Assembly: GCF_022965805.1 (NCBI RefSeq)
Contig: NC_133102.1
Coordinates: 2,674,885 to 2,738,884, forward strand
Source: Primulina eburnea
Lineage: Eukaryota > Streptophyta > Magnoliopsida > Lamiales > Gesneriaceae
Length of the DNA stretch: 64,000 nucleotides
Reading direction: 5' to 3'
In this document: piece by piece, positions 48,342 through 60,385 of the stretch
How positions within the stretch are numbered: position 1 is the first letter of the stretch
Layout: each line of letters starts with the position of its first letter
The notes under the pieces: model-generated
The model's input: only the letters and a program-made list of their open reading frames with translations
Told to the model about the DNA's origin: nothing
Database searches by the model: none
Program-made: the position numbers and the translations under genes

Positions 48342-49689
48342 AAGATAAAAAAAATCTAGTTTCAAAATAAAAAAATTCATATTAATACCAAATGTATTAA
48401 CGTTTTAATCATAATTATCATATTTTATTCAAATATCTTCAAAATAAAACCTTAAAGCTCAAACGCCACAACATCATATGTACATAAAATTATAAAAAAT
48501 CTAAGAACTTATAATTACTAATTACTATTTAAAACAAAGTTCATTGGTTAAAAAAAAAAAAAAGCTAAACACCTTTAAGTTGTGTTCAGATCGATGAATT
48601 TCAAATATATTCAATATTTTTTTTTTGTAGTTTTGGGAAAATAGACTAAAACATTAAATTCAAACTTCCATATTTATATGGTGTTACATGTTAATTATGA
48701 TATATTTCAAGTTCATCTAATAAATGACGCAATTGAAATTCATTCTACTTTGTGTAGATAAGTAAGTTATGGATTTAAGATTTCATCTATCGTTTCATTG
48801 TTAACAATAAAAATATAATCGGAATTTCAAATACATCTTTCCAACACTAAGTAATTTCCAGTTCATGACATTTTATTTTCGTGCCAACTTGTATTGTAAT
48901 ATACTAATATCCTCCATCATTTATTTACCTTCTCTCTGCATTTGCATACGCGCGCATCATTAACTGTTGGGTTGGAAAGCAGAAAACCCTCATATCTTGT
49001 GGAGGTGTCCTCTGGATTTAAGGTAATTTAGTTTATCATCTGATCAAATGCTATTTCATTTCATGGATTTTGTCATGTCTTTCTTCTTCTCAATTTATTT
49101 TGTGGGTTTTTTTTAGTTTTTTTTTTTGAAAAAGTCAATGCATGCACTCTGGGTGAACTTAATTCATATTCTACATCTGTTTCTTGTTACTTGCTTTGAT
49201 TTGCTTATTTTAGACTGCCAGTGAATAAGGATTTGAGAGAAAATAATTCTGAATGCTTCATTAGATCTCCAGCTCATATTGAAGAGTTGCCGTTTAATGC
49301 AAAACGAAAGGCATTCGCACTCGGAAACAAATTAGGGTTTCATGTAATCGTACGATGATGAATAAAAGTAATGAGCACATTCAGTGAGCCAAAAGGGTAG
49401 TGCCCGAACTTCCTTACGACAAACTACGAATCTTTTTGGAGGATTTATTTCATGCAAACACTGTAAAAGCTTAGTACTAGAACAAGACTTATAAACGGCT
49501 AACATTGATTTTTTGGCAAAGAGGCTTAAACATATCATTCAGATCATTTTTTTTATTTTTTATTTTTAACATTAATGTAGATGTAGTCTTGGTCATTCAT
49601 ATTATGCAATCAAATTTCAGTTTTAATCTTATATTTCACTATCTAGAAATTTTAATGTTATTTTTAAAATGGAGTGATTATGCGACATT
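48342..49689. other. Spacer upstream of the lipase relic
   Basis: AT-rich up to about 48880. From 48900 to 49330 a leader-like stretch may be the former promoter and 5' part of the lipase gene, but its N-terminal coding exon was not recognised. Confidence 0.4.
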
Positions 49690-50436
49690 GTACATGTCAG
49701 CGCAACCGCCTCCACCCTATGTAATCGTCTTCCGCGGCACCATCAAGAAAGCCATCAACAGGACCCAAGATTTCAAGCTCAACGTCCACTGCGTACTCAA
49801 TAATCTTGAAAAGAGCACAAGGGGTTTCACAGCGGGTCCGAAGCAGTTCGAGAGGTGGTCAGCAGGGTGGGCTCAGGGAATATTTGGTTGGCGGGACATT
49901 TGTTGGGAGCATCCATTGCGCTCACCATTGGAAGGGAAATGGCGAGAACTGATGGTGATCATGTAGAAACTTATATTTTCAATCCTTCGTTCTTGTTCCC
50001 TCCGATCGACCAAATAAAAAACGACAAGTTGAGGCTCGGGTTGAGGTTCGCAAACAGTGTACTCACAGCAGGGCTAGCTATTGCTGTTAATGGAAGAAAA
50101 AAGGCCACGGAAAGTGACGAGTTTACCATGTTGTCGTCCGTACTTATTTATCCACCCGAAGGATTTAATTTGCAGCGCGTACGTGGGGTATTTCGAGCCC
50201 AGGGAGAGGATGGAGTCGATTGGCGCAGGAAGAATTGGCTACGCAGCATTCTATTGGGAGTGTCGTGTCGGCTGCTAGAGGGAAGGTTTGCCGTTTGTGG
50301 CGCAGTGCATCTGATTCCTTCGGCATATTTGAGCATCAATTGCAGGCCTTGTAGTAGTTTCAGCGAAGGCCATGGGATTCATCAATGGTGAAGGCCAGAT
50401 TTGGAGTTCAAGTACAAAGTTTACCGATACAAGTGA
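49690..50436 (+). pseudogene. Dead class 3-type lipase (At4g10955-like)
   Basis: Alpha/beta-hydrolase relic. One frame gives PPPYVIVFRGTI and the next, after a shift near 49835, gives EVVSRVGSGNIWLAGH, LGASIALTIGREMAR, ETYIFNPSFLFPPI and ANSVLTAGLAIAV. A further shift near 50150 gives HPKDLICSAYVGYFEPRERM and IGAGRI. The last part (LIPSAYLSINCRP, EGHGIHQW) is again in the earlier frame. TGA at 50389 then stands where the family has Trp, and the old C-terminus (RPDLEF..KVYRYK) continues to TGA at 50434-50436. The nucleophile motif GHSLG reads GHLLG: the Ser codon is TTG at 49900-49902. The gene is therefore both broken and catalytically dead. Confidence 0.85.
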
Positions 50437-51584
50437 ATGTTTGATCAATTATATCATTGTTTTTAAATGTTGAACAAGATTGGTGTTCGAAAATCTTGTT
50501 GCATTGCTCAATTTGGATATTCTTCGGTTGCCTTGGAAATTAAGATGCACGTAACTGTGAGTATTGTCTTGCCTTCTGTATAACAATATATAGTTGTATT
50601 ATTTTAACAAAATTTATGTAAAGACAGTTACATCGTGAGAGTTAGATGTCTTACTTTAGTTGGGTTAAATTATTGAGAGTTATATATATATGTACCTGGA
50701 CAATCCGATCTTATCCCTTTGAGTTAGTTTTGAGGTTGAGTTGAATCAAAATCTCAATCTTAATTTGATATCAAATCTCAGCTCACAGTAATATCATGTA
50801 AACTTTATGCTCCACTTGTAATTTTTTAGCGTGCTGGCGTTTGATGTCATACATCAATTGAAAATGTGTTTTTTTTTTAATTATATTTTTTGAGATTGAT
50901 TTAGATCCAAATTTATATATAAACCAAAATATCTCTAAATTAATACTAATTAGCACTTAAACTTTTAAACATACATTCAGTTGCATACAAAGTCATTTCA
51001 ACAGGTTTTACTCCCAGGATTCTTACTCTCAATCACGTTATCAATTTGATCCACGCTTCCAGTTAGAAAATGTTCTCTAGTTCAGTCCTGTTGGTGTAAA
51101 TCCATTTAAACTCAAATTAAAGGGGGGCAATCGTTAATTGTGATTAGGGGCAAGAGTGTACGGTGAAAAAATTAAAGTCAAACTTCATTAATGGAGCATT
51201 TCCTTTAATCATGCATTCACAATTGTGATTTGAAAGCCACCGACAATATGGGAATATTTCCTTTATTTTAAGCAATTAAAACCCACCGACGGAAGAGGAC
51301 TTCATTGCCCGTTACCAATTATCGAATATTTTTTAGAGTAAAATTTGATTTCAGTTTACAAATTAATCTCGTCCCATTTAAACAATGTTTTCTATTTGTG
51401 CTTGTCTAATTAGTAGTCCACCAATGAGTCCAAAACTCGTGAAAGCTAGTAATACATTTACAATTCCCTTTTAACACATACATAAACGTACATTTATTAC
51501 TACATAGTAAATCAAGAAAATCATATCAAGAATTAATTCAACACAAATTCCTTATTAGCTTCATGTGTGTGTTAGTAAAATAAT
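50437..51584. other. Spacer between lipase relic and pectinesterase
   Basis: AT-rich with no recognised gene or repeat. The last 100-200 bases are probably the 3' UTR of the minus-strand pectinesterase. Confidence 0.5.
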
Positions 51585-54415
51585 TCAATTTGAGAGGCCG
51601 GACAAGAATGCGACCCCGGTCGAGGGCAACCAAGACGACCCATGAATAAACCGTGCCACCGTGAACCTGCTGGCCTCCTCCTTGGACTTAATGACACGAT
51701 AACCTGGCCATTTTACGCGCTGCCCTAACGAGCTACCGAGACCATAATTCATATACTCGCCGTAGTACAATGTGTCTAGTGCAAATGTTGCATTCCACTC
51801 TAACCAACCGCTAGGGTGAATGTGATCTCCCATGTTGGAAAGCATGTACACCGTTCTCGAATATAGCTTCCATGGTCGCCCTAAATATGTTGGATAGGCA
51901 TCCTTTTCTTTCTCAAGATCGGGTTCCGCCACGAGGTTGCAGGCATGGATCGAAATGCCAGTGTTCTGGTTAGGATCTTTGCGATTCTGTGCGGTTATTG
52001 TATTCTTTTGAAGCGACATTGGCTTACGGGCATGAATGTTACAGCTTTGGATAACGGCTGCAGCGTTACCGAATATGAAGTCTACGGTGCCATATATGTC
52101 GCATTCACGGTAAAATTGCCTCTGGGAGTGAATGTATAGGGTGTCTTGATATCCAATGATGTTGCATCGGAAAATCACTGCGTGATCGGCTCCGACACGG
52201 AGCGCCACAGCTTGGTGCTTGCTCGGTCCTGCCCAGTTTTCAAACGATATGTCCCTCGCAATGAAACCAGCTCCAGTTGCCGCTGTATATGCAAATTAAC
52301 ATAGATACAATTAACCATATCCACCATTAACACACTTAGCTTGTATCTTCTTCAAGATTCATATATATAGCAAAGTGGAAATAGCAATAATAATCGTGGA
52401 GAAGAGTAAAACTGTGATCAAATCAAAAGTGCAAAAAGGTGGAGAAAAAGGAATTTACCGAAAGATGCGGTGTGGAATGTAGTGATGTTGTCAAATATAT
52501 TTCTCCCACCCGAAATGACCGTCTTGCCCTTCCCATCTCCGATCAACATCACATTCTTCTTCTTCCTCCCCACCTTCAAGTTTTTCTCTTCATACCTAAC
52601 AACGAATAATTACACTTAGTAAACCACAAAATCACCCTCACACTTCTCATTATTTCATAATTTACCCCATCATTATTCGGAAGTACCGATAGAATGACAA
52701 TTATTTCACCACGAGAGAGTATATATTATGGTTAATGGACATAATATGTGTTTTGTTTTTAAAAATAGTCATTTCATGTGTGTTGAAATGTGGAATATGT
52801 CTATTTTCTTAAAATAAATTACAATGACCATTTCAAAAACATTTTCGCAAAACATATTATTTGTTCTATCAATTAATGGTGGAGAGAGCATCGTGAGGGT
52901 TTTGGATATGATGATGTGCATAACACCATCGTTGGATTAATTGTATCATATGTATGGTGAACATGATCCAACGACTCTGCTCTGCAGTATATTCTTATTC
53001 TATTGGGAGAACTTATTAAGGAGCAACCAACATCTTCCCACCTATCATTTCCATAGTTAAACTTAATAGTAACATTCAATTATCATAAAATGAAACTATG
53101 ACTCATTGACATGAATTGTTGAACAAATAATGTAAACGTGATAGGGACAAATAAAGTTAATGTAATTATTATTAAAAGTAATTAAAAAGCAAGCAATCTT
53201 TCTAAAAATTAATAAATATTCTAGTGAGCAGGCAAATCTACGTAGCCAGATAAAAACCTTTCAATCATGGTATTTTTTGTTTTATGTATATTTTACATTT
53301 AGGGTCCTCTTGTAATATTTGATTTGCCCCTTTTAGATTTCTTTAAATCATGAATTTCCTTTTAGTATGTGTTCATAAAGAACTTTTACATATTAATGGT
53401 GTTTTAGCAGAAGAAGAGTTTTAATTCCGAGGATGTTTGATCTATAAACATGAACTTACTTTCCTGCCCTCACATAGATTATAGTTCGACGACTGCTGTG
53501 CTCCGGCACCTTCTTGATCGCCTCCGCGATCGTCTTGTACGTTCCATTCCCATCATGCGATACGATTATATCGGCATTAATAGCCGACACCGGCATGTCT
53601 AACATCATTCGATCTTTCCGGGACAGCCACGACGGAAAATGCTCGTGTTTTTCCACGCTGCTCAATAATCGCCGCCGGCGATTCTGTATTGGGATCCCGG
53701 AGAAATCGTCGTTACCGCCATCGGCAGCGTAAATAGCGAGTGAATTACTCACGAGTTCGGATAAATCCTTCAACCGATCCGACATTTGATTCTTCAAGTC
53801 TCCTGTGAGTTGCTCGAATCCTTCATTGCAGGTGTCATGATTTGTCAGCGAGGCGCTGATCCAGGTTAAGACGTCCTGAGTCGACGCTGCGGCGGCGTCG
53901 GCGTCTCCCCCGCCAGGTAAGACGGAGACAAGTGAACGCGTGAGGAGGTCCACTGAATCGTCCAGGAGTTCGAGGCAGTCCTCGTAGGCCGATCTCTCGT
54001 AAGAACCCATGGGGAGGTTAGTGAATCCGGACGCGTGATACAGAGCGCGGCCCACTCTCTGTAGAGTCATGTTAACGGAAATGTGAACTAAGTCTTTGTC
54101 GGAGGCGGCGAGTGCGCCGGGGAAATCTAGGAGGGAATCCAAACAAAGAGACTGGTACAAAGTTTTGTTGCAGGTTCTTGACATGGCTTGGGAAGGATGC
54201 CGCCGTCGGAGCTTTTCGGCCGTTGCTGTGTTTCGGAGAGTCACCACCAGCGCAGCGCAGATGGCGGACGCTACCATGACAGTGGCGGCGAGGATCAGCA
54301 GAAGCTTGAGTTTGGATTTTTTTGGTCTCAAGGTGGGTTCGTTGTTCAGACTCGGGGCAGAGGAGCCTTTTGGCTCGGTGGGTCCGAGCCTTCCATACTC
54401 CATCGGCTTGAGCAA
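51585..54415 (-). CDS. Pectinesterase with N-terminal inhibitor domain (type I PME), three exons
   Basis: Cell-wall enzyme that removes methyl esters from homogalacturonan. Exons are 54415-53460, 52595-52459 and 52282-51585. The CDS is 1,791 nt, or 596 residues. A second ATG four codons in (54403) is also possible. A signal anchor spans about residues 37-60 (LLLILAATVMVASAICAALV). The PMEI pro-domain covers about 78-235 with conserved Cys residues (SRTCNKTLYQSLC, YEDCLELL, HDTCNEGF). The subtilase processing site RRRRLL is at 246-251. The catalytic domain begins near 280 (ADIIVSHDGNGTYKTIAEAI). Active-site residues are all present: Q388 (KHQAVALR), Q410 and D411 (GYQDTLY), D432 (GTVDFIFG), and R500 and W502 (YLGRPW). 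The protein should be active once the pro-region is removed. The closest types by eye are PME34/PME61. Confidence 0.93.
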
Positions 54416-54650
54416 AGAGGGAAGAAGAGACTTTGTTGTATGCCAATCGAAGCTGTGGCTTTTATAAGTAAGCGATTGGACACATTTTTTGAGGTTGATT
54501 TATACCAGTCGAAGCTGTGGCTTTTACAAGAGAGATTTTCGTATGCCGGGGGAGGGGTTCCAGTCGAAATAAAACTCATAGGCCGGCGATTCTATGCACA
54601 AAATTTAAATTTTACAAAGAAATTTGCATGATTGTATACTTTTTTTGGTC
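54416..54650 (-). promoter_or_regulatory. Pectinesterase leader with a 63-bp tandem duplication
   Basis: Directly upstream of the start codon, CGAAGCTGTGGCTTTTA occurs at about 54448 and again at 54511, offset by 63 bp with two mismatches around it. The duplication falls in the 5' leader or core promoter. Any effect on expression is unknown. Confidence 0.5.
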
Positions 54651-54877
54651 GAGTTAAGAGTTAATTAGTTCTTCCTAATTTGATAATACCACCATAAGTT
54701 GTCTTAAAAAAATTTATGAAAAATCCTCCTACAAGTAAATTTTGTGAAACGAATAATTTATCCGATCTGATACATAAAAATATATTATCTTTATATAAAA
54801 CATTTATCTTACGCTTTACATATAAATCGGATCAATCCACTTAATAGATAGAATGTTTATACATGGAGTAGATCTCT

Positions 54878-55030
54878 TGTGAGACGGTCCCACGAATCTT
54901 TTTCTGTGACACATGTCAACCCTACCGATATTCACTAATACTCTTAGCATAAAAAATAATATTTTTTCATTGATGACCCAAATAAAAGATATGTCTCACA
55001 AAATACGATCTGTGAGACCGTCTCACACAA
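54878..55030 (+). repeat. Copy H of the GAGACGGTCTCAC family
   Basis: Forward orientation. It opens TGTGAGACGGTCCCACGAATC, then TCAACCCTACCGATATTCAC, ATACTCTTAGCATAAAAAAT and ATGTCTCACAAAATACGATC, and closes GTGAGACCGTCTCACACAA. It is well preserved. Confidence 0.8.
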
Positions 55031-56249
55031 TTTTTTGCCTTACAGCGTCCACTAGATATCACCTCACGTTGCTTGTGGCTTTGGCAACTCAATCTCCTTG
55101 GATAAAAAGAAAAATGTTTCAAGACTAAAGCTTCAAAATCTTGAAATTTATTAATAATAAATATTTACTATTTTCATGGGCTATGTCTTAAGAGATTTAG
55201 ACTGAAGATTTTGGCCATTTTAATTTCTACAATTCGTAAACTCAATAATTTTACCTTCGTGTATGTCGGCTATTTAGTACATATATATCCCCTTCTACAT
55301 ATATATATATATAACACAATAAATTTAAACACACCCAATATGAATAATATTTTAAAGCAAAATGAAAAAATAGTTTACCTATAAATTAAATCACACCCTC
55401 CATATATATTATATTATTTTTAATACAATTATATATCATCACGATATCATATGCACATGGACGAGTCACGTACTTCATAAATTTTATTTGCTATCGAGTT
55501 CCATTTTCTTCGAATTGGTGGTTTGGTGTGAGGTCGATGTCCAGGGATTTGCTGGCTTCTGCTAGGAGAAAATTCCCTCTTGCCAAGGACCGGTTTATTT
55601 GTAGCTTTTCATTTCTTAATTAGATCCAAGTATATAAATCGCAGAATTAAATATGAAATACATGTTCTGCCATTGATGTTTGTTTGGACATAGGAAAAAA
55701 TCTAAACAAAACTTCTTTTTTAAATCGAATAACTCTTCTAAATTAAAAATAATAATAACACATGCAACGTACGTGCATCTTTTACTAATAATTATTACGT
55801 GTAGCCCACCTAACTCACCCGATATACATGGTGATCTACTAGCATGCATGTAGCCTCCCTCACTCTCTAAAATAATTAAGACATGCAAATTTTTTCCCAT
55901 CAGTCATATTATTGTCTAAATCATAAAGTTTTGAACCTCAAAAAGCATGTGGAAAATACCATTTCTACTCTCCTGCTTCATTAATTATTCCTCAATCCTC
56001 TATTGCATTAATCTAAAAAATGGTAAATATATATTCCATTTGAGAAAGTAGTAAAAAGCAAACAAAAGGGAATCATAAGCTCGTGTTATATTTAAAAGCA
56101 CGAGAATCTACATAAAAGTGAGTGCCCTCTTTCTACATTTGTACAACTATAGTTGGGAAGTTGAGTCTGTATTATGTTTTAATACAACATGTCATGAATT
56201 TTTATTTTGAATTTAGATGAACTATTGCATTAATTAACTGTAGTGAGAG

Positions 56250-56412
56250 CACTACAAGAAATTTCACTTTCAACCGCATTCAAAAAACAATAGTTTTATC
56301 TGAAACCGTTGTTTTTTCTTTTTAACAACGATTTTAACATTTTAACTTTGTCAAAGACAACGGTTTTCTAAAAACCGTTGTCTTTTATGGGTCAACGATA
56401 ACGGTTTTAGAA
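56250..56412 (+). mobile_element. CACTA (EnSpm) element terminus
   Basis: Begins CACTACAAGAAATTTCA, the hallmark CACTA terminal sequence, followed by several short subterminal repeats in both orientations built on ACAACGGTTTT and AAAACCGTTGT. The matching opposite end (TTTCTTGTAGTG) was not found downstream, so this is a solo end or truncated copy. Confidence 0.7.
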
Positions 56413-58169
56413 AAAAAGTATGGCATTAGATCTCAAGCGAAACTCAATGGTTTTACGAAATCATTTTAAATTAATTTCAACAAGGGAAGGAAACCGAAGC
56501 AGATGCTTTTGCAACTTTAGAATAATAATAATTTTAAAAAAAAAAAGAAAAAAAAAGAGAAGGCATTTGTTACTTTGGATGGTTCCATCTTCTTTAAGTT
56601 GTTCTCAAGTGTAGAATAAGGCGTAAAGGGGTTCGAAAGAGTCGCAAATATATATATGTTTGCATGGATAGATGAACTTTTTATATTGTGAAGATTTAAA
56701 GTTAAAATGAGAGTATCTTTCTTAGAGTACACTTGCAAAAGGTTGCTCATCTCTAACTTCTTTTAATTAGACATAATAACAAATTCAATAATTTAATTAA
56801 ATTATAGTATGTTAAAAAAATGTTGGTATTATTTTTAAAAATGTTGAAGCATATAAAAATTGTCTCATCGGAAAATTTGCGATGTGATTGATGTTTGAGT
56901 TGTTGTTGAAAATAATCGAGTTTCATAGTATTCTCATGCATGTCATATTGCATTCTTCTTCTGAGTTTGATTAATTTGAACTATCTCTTCGGTTTGGAGT
57001 CGAATAAACGATCGCTAGGTAAATGATACAAGCAATTGAGAAATTTCTACTTTCAACAAGTAGGAGGGAAATCACAACTCAACAAATGTAAAGTTTTTAT
57101 GATTGAATGATAATTTTGGGGGGGAAATTGTAGTTTTAGGCTTGTAAGTTGATGTGTTTTTTGGGTTTTAGTCACGTAACTTATCAGTTTTTTTATTTTC
57201 ATATAATAATTTGGATTGTTTTTGTTTTGGTTTTTTTTTTTCACACAGACACTAAATCAACCAAATGTTTATTTGATGTCGATAATCTTCTACGTTACTC
57301 ATATAGAGCGAATAAAAACTATATTATACAAATTAAAATAGATCTCAACAAAAATAAAGAAAAACGACAAACTTTTTTCCTACAATTTTTAAATATTAGA
57401 CATCGTTTTGTTTTATTTTTCCTCTTCATTTATGTTTATAATTATTTTAATCTATATAATATATTTTTATTTCCGCTACATGACATACATCGATGAAATC
57501 AATGTCAATAAATAATATTTGATTGATTTAATAGTTTTTGGTAAAAAAAATAAAAATAAAAATAAAATTCAAATTATTGAATAAAAACCAGATATTGACA
57601 AATTAATTACATAATAAAAATTCCAAACATATCAATTTTCATGATTAAAATTTCATTTTCCCCTATTTTTGGAGATGGATATCATATAGACTTGCAATAA
57701 ATTTTAAATACAAAATTATTAAAATTACCTAATTTCTTTTTTAATGTTATTTGATAATAAAGATTTCTAAAACAATAATTTATAAAACTATACAAAAGAA
57801 GAAAAAGAAACACGGATATGAAATAAATGAAGTCCATTAAAAAGGTAAATTTTTGTTAAAACATGAAGTACAGGAATGGTGTTTGGACTTGTGAAAAAAT
57901 AATATTTATCTTTAACTTGTTTATATGCTTATGGGTTGCTTGTTTCAAAGCCACAACCCAAATATAATTAATGATCATCTCCCATTCATCATGCAAATAA
58001 CTGATTGAAACGCTCATTTAATAAGGAAACTATAAATGATTTCCAAGAAACAAACAAGCTATACTTGATATGTTGAACAGCAGAAGTTTAGCACTAGAAC
58101 ACATCCCTTAAGCAGACACACAACAGCCAGAAAACACGTAAAATCTTACTCAAAAATCAACGTGCTCAA

Positions 58170-60385
58170 TCAACTACAAAGATTTGGTATGCAGGCCCCA
58201 GCATCTGGATTCTGCTGTTCTTTCCATATTCTTCCAGTGACTCGAAGCTTAAGCTCTTTCCTGTCACCTCCAGAGAAAAAGAGGGCCATGTTTCTTTGAA
58301 TTATAAGCCCATCGTGGCTGTCTCTTACTTTACGATGGCTATCTCGAACGCTTCGTGGTGTACCCTCGAATATTAGCTTCCTGCCGTTAGCTCCAACCTC
58401 TAAACTGTAGCTGAAGTTGCGGGATTCATTCTCATCGCCCATGAAACGAAGAAATGCCATATAAACTGGTGCCATTCCGAGTTGAAATGCTTCAAAGTGA
58501 AGGCAGAAATATTGCCCGAAACAATGGAATACCTAATGAAAACATGGAAATGGACAAGATTAAGAATGCAGACAGCATATAAAAAGTTTAGACAAGCATG
58601 CACTACCAGTACGTCAAATTCTATACTATTATCAGGTGGCATATACTGCAAGTGTTGATGACATTGGATTGCGCGAAATACAATAAGATCCACATAGATT
58701 CATGGAGAACCAAAAGGTGTATCACATGATCTAATGGTAATGACTATATGAATAAAAATCAGCACGCATAGCTTGGAAAATCATCTTTGGACACACTCAA
58801 ATTAAGCAAAGAGTTTATTCATTCTGAATATAGAAGATTACAGAACACTACAATATATGCACAAGAAGTCATCTAGTTCACAAAAGAAATAAATTAGAGG
58901 TGATCTGAAGCCAGGAGAAAATCAAGAACCTCATAGATCCATGCTACTGTTGCCCAAATCAAATCCAAATTCCAAAGTACCTAAAAGGGACTGTGAACTC
59001 ACTGTTAACATCCAAGTGGCATTTTCTACTTCACGAGGGTTTGACTTCACATAGCGATGATTAAAAGTACAACCTGTGTGCATGTCCACTTTATGATCAT
59101 CTTTCAAATGGGATACGAGGAAGGGAATGTCCCCAGTAACCAAGCACTCCGATCCAGCATAGGGACAACAGTATGGTCTGAAATTGCAAACTGCTTCGTG
59201 TTTGAGTTTACTATAATATGGAAAAATTTCCAGGCATCCCAAAGAATAATATTTGCAAGGTAGATCAAGTGATTCTGCAACCTTCTCCAGTGCCAAGCAT
59301 CGGATGTCACCGAGCTCTTGTCTGCATGTAGGGCATCGATTGTGCACTCTCGTCTTGCACGTTGAACAGAGTGTGTGCCCATTGTGACACTGTAAAAGAG
59401 CACATTGTCAATCAACCATGCTTCATGGTACACAAACAAACAGGAACTAGATATTGTTTTCTAGCTTGTAAAGTTCTCTATTAGTCAAAGCTTGGGAACA
59501 CTAAATCATGGCAATACTAAAAACAATATTGGATAAAACGAAAAGTGACAATGTCATTATCAGAATCTTAAATCCCAAATGCAAAAACATCCTCTCAAGC
59601 CTTTTAATACAGTACCAGTATACGCGACTAAGTTTGTCGTGTCCTGTTTCACACAAATTTTAATGTATTACGAAACATAACTTCTCATTTTCCAGGTATC
59701 TCATACATAAATATCCTGAAATTGAAAGAGAAATAATGCAGACTTAGATACTACCACTGTATATTTACAAAAACTACAGCACAACCCAATCAAATATTGA
59801 AATAGAATTCCGATTCTGAATGAAGAAAAACATCTATGCTTGCGGGAGTGCAATTTAGCTTTTTTGCACATTCATCATCTGAACTAGGAAATTCTCCACA
59901 CATCGCCGTCTAATGCCAAAACTACATTAATATATTTCACCTAAGAATAATGCAACCAAGATTATCATGACTGCGTAGATGCTGTGATAACCCTATTAAA
60001 TTACAACAAATCCAATTAATCTAATTCAGTTTCAAACAAGTAAAACCAAAGCATCACATTCAAATGAACACGTAACGGTATGCCTATTGAATCACAAGAT
60101 TGAATAAACAATATACCCAAAGAAAAGGATATACCCCAAAAAGTTCAAATAAGAGAACTAAGAGAAACAGCATACCTGATGAATGGGTGGGTACATAGAA
60201 TTAGTGCAGACAGGGCATTCAAGTAATTCATGGACGCTTGTCGGAGCCATTCCAGAGGGCACCACATTAAGATTCTTTGAAGAAAACAAATGGGGGTGAG
60301 AAGAAACTAATGATTGCATCTCTTCATCTTCAATGTCATCCGATGAAGAAAAGCACTCAACGCTCTCGATTTCAATTGTTGCCAT
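58170..60385 (-). CDS. SINAT-type E3 ubiquitin ligase (SINA homologue), three exons
   Basis: Seven-in-absentia family RING ligase. Plant SINATs ubiquitinate regulators of auxin, brassinosteroid, autophagy and stress signalling. Exons are 60385-60176, 59389-59003 and 58532-58170. The CDS is 960 nt, or 319 residues. The N-terminus is acidic and Ser-rich. The RING spans 57-92 with C57, C60, C71, H75, C78, C81, C89 and C92; the first splice falls between Q70 and C71. The SINA zinc fingers follow (CKYYSLGCLEIFPYYSKLKH, CNFRPYCCPYAGSECLV, LVSHLKDDHKVDMHTGCTFN). The substrate-binding domain then runs NATWMLTVFHCFGQYFCLHF to the invariant end PDAGACIPNLCS. The protein appears complete and functional. 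Assignment to SINAT2, 3 or 4/5 cannot be made by eye. Confidence 0.94.

Larger units (their letters stand above)
54651..58169. other. AT-rich intergenic region
   Basis: Contains copy H of the 160-bp family (with a worn relative at about 54745-54870) and a CACTA-type terminus at 56250. The remainder is AT-rich, with poly-T and poly-A runs. No gene is supported. The final 100-200 bases are probably the 3' UTR of the SINAT gene. Confidence 0.55.

Noticed and set aside
49505..49690. N-terminal extension of the lipase frame, rich in Phe and Ile
   Set aside because: AT-rich composition and no similarity to the family. The homologous sequence starts only at PPPYVIVFRG.
54072..54631. Plus-strand open frames of 123-147 codons over pectinesterase exon 1
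   Set aside because: Antisense shadows of a GC-richer coding exon. No family resemblance.
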